A stretch of 32,427 bases of DNA from Hyphomicrobiales bacterium (GTDB lineage: Bacteria; Pseudomonadota; Alphaproteobacteria; Rhizobiales; JAJFHC01), in NCBI GenBank assembly GCA_021775835.1, contig JAJFHC010000242.1, positions 1-32,427 of the forward strand, read 5' to 3'. The notes under the pieces were generated by a model. The model searched no databases. It was given only the letters and a program-made list of their open reading frames with translations, and was not told the DNA's origin. The position numbers were made by a program, and so were the translations under genes. Shown here in pieces: positions 30,474 through 32,427 of this stretch. Position 1 is the stretch's first letter. Each line of letters opens with the position of its first letter.

Positions 30474-31799
30474 TCAGGCGTCCGTAATGTCGACAACATG
30501 CATGAACGAGCCGCCGACAGTACCGACGACCAGGCCAGCCTGCCCTTTGGATTCGCCGGTTGCGTCTTCAGTGGCAAACAGGGGTTGCGCATCGCCTTCA
30601 GCAACAATGCTCGCATAGTGGAATTCATGTGCGGCGAGAACACCTTCCCAAGGAAAACTGGCGAGCGGGGTCGCACGTCGATAGCCAAGATGAAGCTTGC
30701 GATGGGCAAAACTGGTTTCCAGAGGCAGCAGACCGGCCATGACGTGGGAGGCCCCTTCGGCGTCGGTCAAACCGCGGCCCAGAACCATGTAGCCGCCGCA
30801 TTCACCGTAGATTTTCTTGCCGGCAGCGGCCGCTCCCCTCAGACCGCCCAGAAAGTCTTCGTTGGCGGAGAGGAGTTTTGCATGCAGTTCCGGATACCCC
30901 CCCGGCAGATAGACTGAATCCGCATCACCGGCGGGCGCCTCGTTCTTCAGTGGCGAAAACCAGGACAATTCGCAGCCTTCGTTCCGCCAAGCTGTCAGGA
31001 CATGTGGGTAGGCGAACGCAAATGCCTCATCACAGGCGACGGCGGTCCTTTGACCGAGTGGCGTCAACTGGCGCGGTTTGCCGGTCGGTGCCGGGTGGCC
31101 GACACCGGCGACGGCGCATATCCCGTCCAGATCGACCGCGTCGCCGACTATCCGTGACGCTGTATCCAAAAAGCCTTCCAGTTCGCCATGCTCGCCGGCC
31201 TGGACGAGACCAAGGTGACGTGACGGCAGAAAGAGCCTGTTGTCACGCGGAACGGCACCGAGCACGGCCACATCCAGTTCTGCCAACGCCTGACGCAGCA
31301 TGGTTTCATGACGAACACTGCCGACACGGTTCAGAATGACGCCCGCTATCGTGACATCGGAACGGTGCTGCATGAAACCCCGCACAAGGGCCGCGACAGA
31401 CTGCGACTGGCCAGAAACATCAACGATCAGCACCACAGGCAGCCCAAGCGACACCGAAAGATCGGCAGCGGAACCAGTGCCGTCGGCTGCGCCGTCAAAA
31501 AGACCCATCATGCCTTCGATCAAGACGATCTCAGACTGTTGCCTTATGGAGTGGTACAGGTTCTGTACCTGCTGGGGACGCATGGCCCAGGGGTCGAGAT
31601 TGACGCAATCCGCGCCGGTCGCTGCCGCATGAAACTTCGGATCGATATAGTCAGGGCCGGCCTTGGCAGACATGATCGCCGTTCCACGACGCTTCATGGC
31701 CCGCAGCAAACCCAAAGTGACGACGGTCTTTCCGCTGCCCGATGACGGTGCAGCAACGACAAGCCCCCTGCCCTGAGCCGCCGCTCGAGAAACGTTCAT
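30474..31799 (-). CDS. cobB: Cobyrinate/hydrogenobyrinate a,c-diamide synthase
   Basis: The 441-residue product combines an N-terminal ATP-binding domain (P-loop PSSGSGKT, residues 18-25) with a C-terminal class I glutamine amidotransferase-like domain. The nucleophile Cys lies in IYGECGGYM and the family His in AAHEFHY. It amidates the a and c side chains of (hydrogeno)byrinic acid with glutamine and ATP. Its ATG overlaps the stop of cobA (ATGA), so it is coupled to that gene. The name cobB is for the aerobic pathway; the same family is called cbiA in anaerobic pathways, and the pathway type is inferred from neighbours. Confidence 0.9.
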   Translation of the reverse strand: MNVSRAAAQGRGLVVAAPSSGSGKTVVTLGLLRAMKRRGTAIMSAKAGPDYIDPKFHAAATGADCVNLDPWAMRPQQVQNLYHSIRQQSEIVLIEGMMGLFDGAADGTGSAADLSVSLGLPVVLIVDVSGQSQSVAALVRGFMQHRSDVTIAGVILNRVGSVRHETMLRQALAELDVAVLGAVPRDNRLFLPSRHLGLVQAGEHGELEGFLDTASRIVGDAVDLDGICAVAGVGHPAPTGKPRQLTPLGQRTAVACDEAFAFAYPHVLTAWRNEGCELSWFSPLKNEAPAGDADSVYLPGGYPELHAKLLSANEDFLGGLRGAAAAGKKIYGECGGYMVLGRGLTDAEGASHVMAGLLPLETSFAHRKLHLGYRRATPLASFPWEGVLAAHEFHYASIVAEGDAQPLFATEDATGESKGQAGLVVGTVGGSFMHVVDITDA

Positions 31800-32427
31800 A
31801 TGACGTCCTGCCGCCCCCGCAGACCAAGGGGATCCTTGACCGGGATACGGCCTTCGCTGGCGCCGAGCCAGTCCAGCGCGTCACGCAACCGCACGACTTC
31901 TCCGACCACGAACATCGCCGGAGGTTTGATGCCTTCGCGCTCGATATCGCGGGCCGCCCGCGCCAGGGTGGTGACCAGAACCTTCTGTCCGGGAAGACTG
32001 GCTTCCGATATGACGGCCACAGGTTCATCCGGCTGACGCCCACCTGCCATCAAGCGTTCGGAGATCGGCGAGATGTGTTTCAATGCCATGTACATGACAA
32101 TGACGGGCGACCCCTTGGCGATCGACGTCCAATCGACGGCATCAGGCACAACGCCACTGGCATCGTGCCCTGTCAGGAAAGTAACCGCATGATTGGTGTC
32201 GCGGTGAGTAACCGGAATACCTGCATAGGCCAGCCCGCCAATTCCGGCAGAAATGCCCGGCACGACACGGAACGGGATATTGTGGTCGACCAGGGTCAGG
32301 GCTTCCTCGCCGCCGCGTCCGAAAACGAATGGATCGCCGCCCTTGAGCCGCAGCACACGTTTTCCGCTGTTTGCCAGTTCCACCAGCCGCAAGGAAATAT
32401 CACGCTGAACCGGTGATGGCTTGCCAC
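31796..32427 (-). CDS. cobA: Uroporphyrinogen-III C-methyltransferase, N-terminus cut by window end
   Basis: The visible part (210 residues, no start) is the SUMT/CobA family: GKPSPVQRDISLRLVEL, the SAM-site motif LRLKGGDPFVFGRGGEEAL, VVPGISAGIGGLAYAGIPVTHRD and the C-terminal block with GEVVRLRDALDW. It adds two methyl groups to uroporphyrinogen III, giving precorrin-2. The window ends within the gene; the first ATG in frame here (32392) is not the true start because the coding pattern continues beyond it. It overlaps cobB by four bases. Its place next to cobB and cbiB shows that it serves cobalamin synthesis rather than only siroheme. Confidence 0.93.
   Translation of the reverse strand, partial: GKPSPVQRDISLRLVELANSGKRVLRLKGGDPFVFGRGGEEALTLVDHNIPFRVVPGISAGIGGLAYAGIPVTHRDTNHAVTFLTGHDASGVVPDAVDWTSIAKGSPVIVMYMALKHISPISERLMAGGRQPDEPVAVISEASLPGQKVLVTTLARAARDIEREGIKPPAMFVVGEVVRLRDALDWLGASEGRIPVKDPLGLRGRQDVI

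Overview
The window looks like chromosome from a free-living, probably marine or soil, alphaproteobacterium. Coding regions are GC-rich by eye, with codon use to match, and the only strongly AT-rich stretches are intergenic. Several gene families point the same way: short lysine-rich and Ser/Thr-rich proteins, DUF1488, a GreA/GreB-like factor, a non-pyrrolysine MttB-family methyltransferase, BluB and the aerobic-type cobA-cobB-cobD cluster. I see no phage, transposon, CRISPR array, tRNA or rRNA. No species can be named from the sequence alone.

Layout. (1) 101-3019, + strand: a 44-residue basic protein, a long structured leader, then a translationally coupled pair of a DUF1611/DgcN-type protein and a fold-III PLP racemase. 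(2) 3192-5586, - strand: a cluster of small proteins (zinc ribbon, DUF1488, a 49-residue protein and a 55-residue protein) around a secreted protein built from nine Cys-containing repeats, with very AT-rich gaps. (3) 6100-13220: a divergent catabolic locus around an IclR regulator. An MttB-family methyltransferase and an FAD amine oxidoreductase run left; iclR, a ureohydrolase, a nitronate-monooxygenase-like enzyme and a quinone-oxidoreductase-like MDR protein run right. A perfect palindromic operator lies between them. (4) 13268-18806: housekeeping and accessory genes (TerB-like, cNMP-patatin, a beta-hydroxyacid dehydrogenase close to YihU, a GreA/B-like factor, glycerol kinase). (5) 19086-19568: a stand-alone CheY-like regulator. 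(6) 19585-25516, - strand: a copper-handling operon. From its promoter it encodes a His/Cys-rich protein, a small periplasmic protein, a TolC-like lipoprotein, a multicopper oxidase, a cupredoxin, a CusF-like chaperone, a PCuAC-like protein and, at the end, a membrane-anchored DUF2652 protein with a Met-rich N-terminus. Its promoter has the 19-bp spacer and dyad typical of MerR/CueR control. (7) 25757-28714: a membrane-anchored unknown and a PAS/GAF histidine kinase. (8) 28853-32427: cobalamin synthesis (bluB, cbiB/cobD, cobB, and cobA truncated by the window end).

How the parts may work together. The MttB/oxidoreductase/ureohydrolase locus reads as a regulated pathway for an N-methylated, possibly guanidino-type, nitrogen compound. 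MttB-family enzymes need a corrinoid, so the cobalamin genes in the same window are compatible with it, but no corrinoid protein is present here. The copper operon combines oxidation, binding and chaperone functions in the periplasm but lacks the RND pump and adaptor that usually go with a TolC-type partner. The most interesting candidates for undescribed biology are the DUF2652 Met-rich protein inside the copper operon, the nine-repeat secreted protein with its small-protein neighbours, and the leader plus unusual enzyme pairing of the DUF1611 operon.
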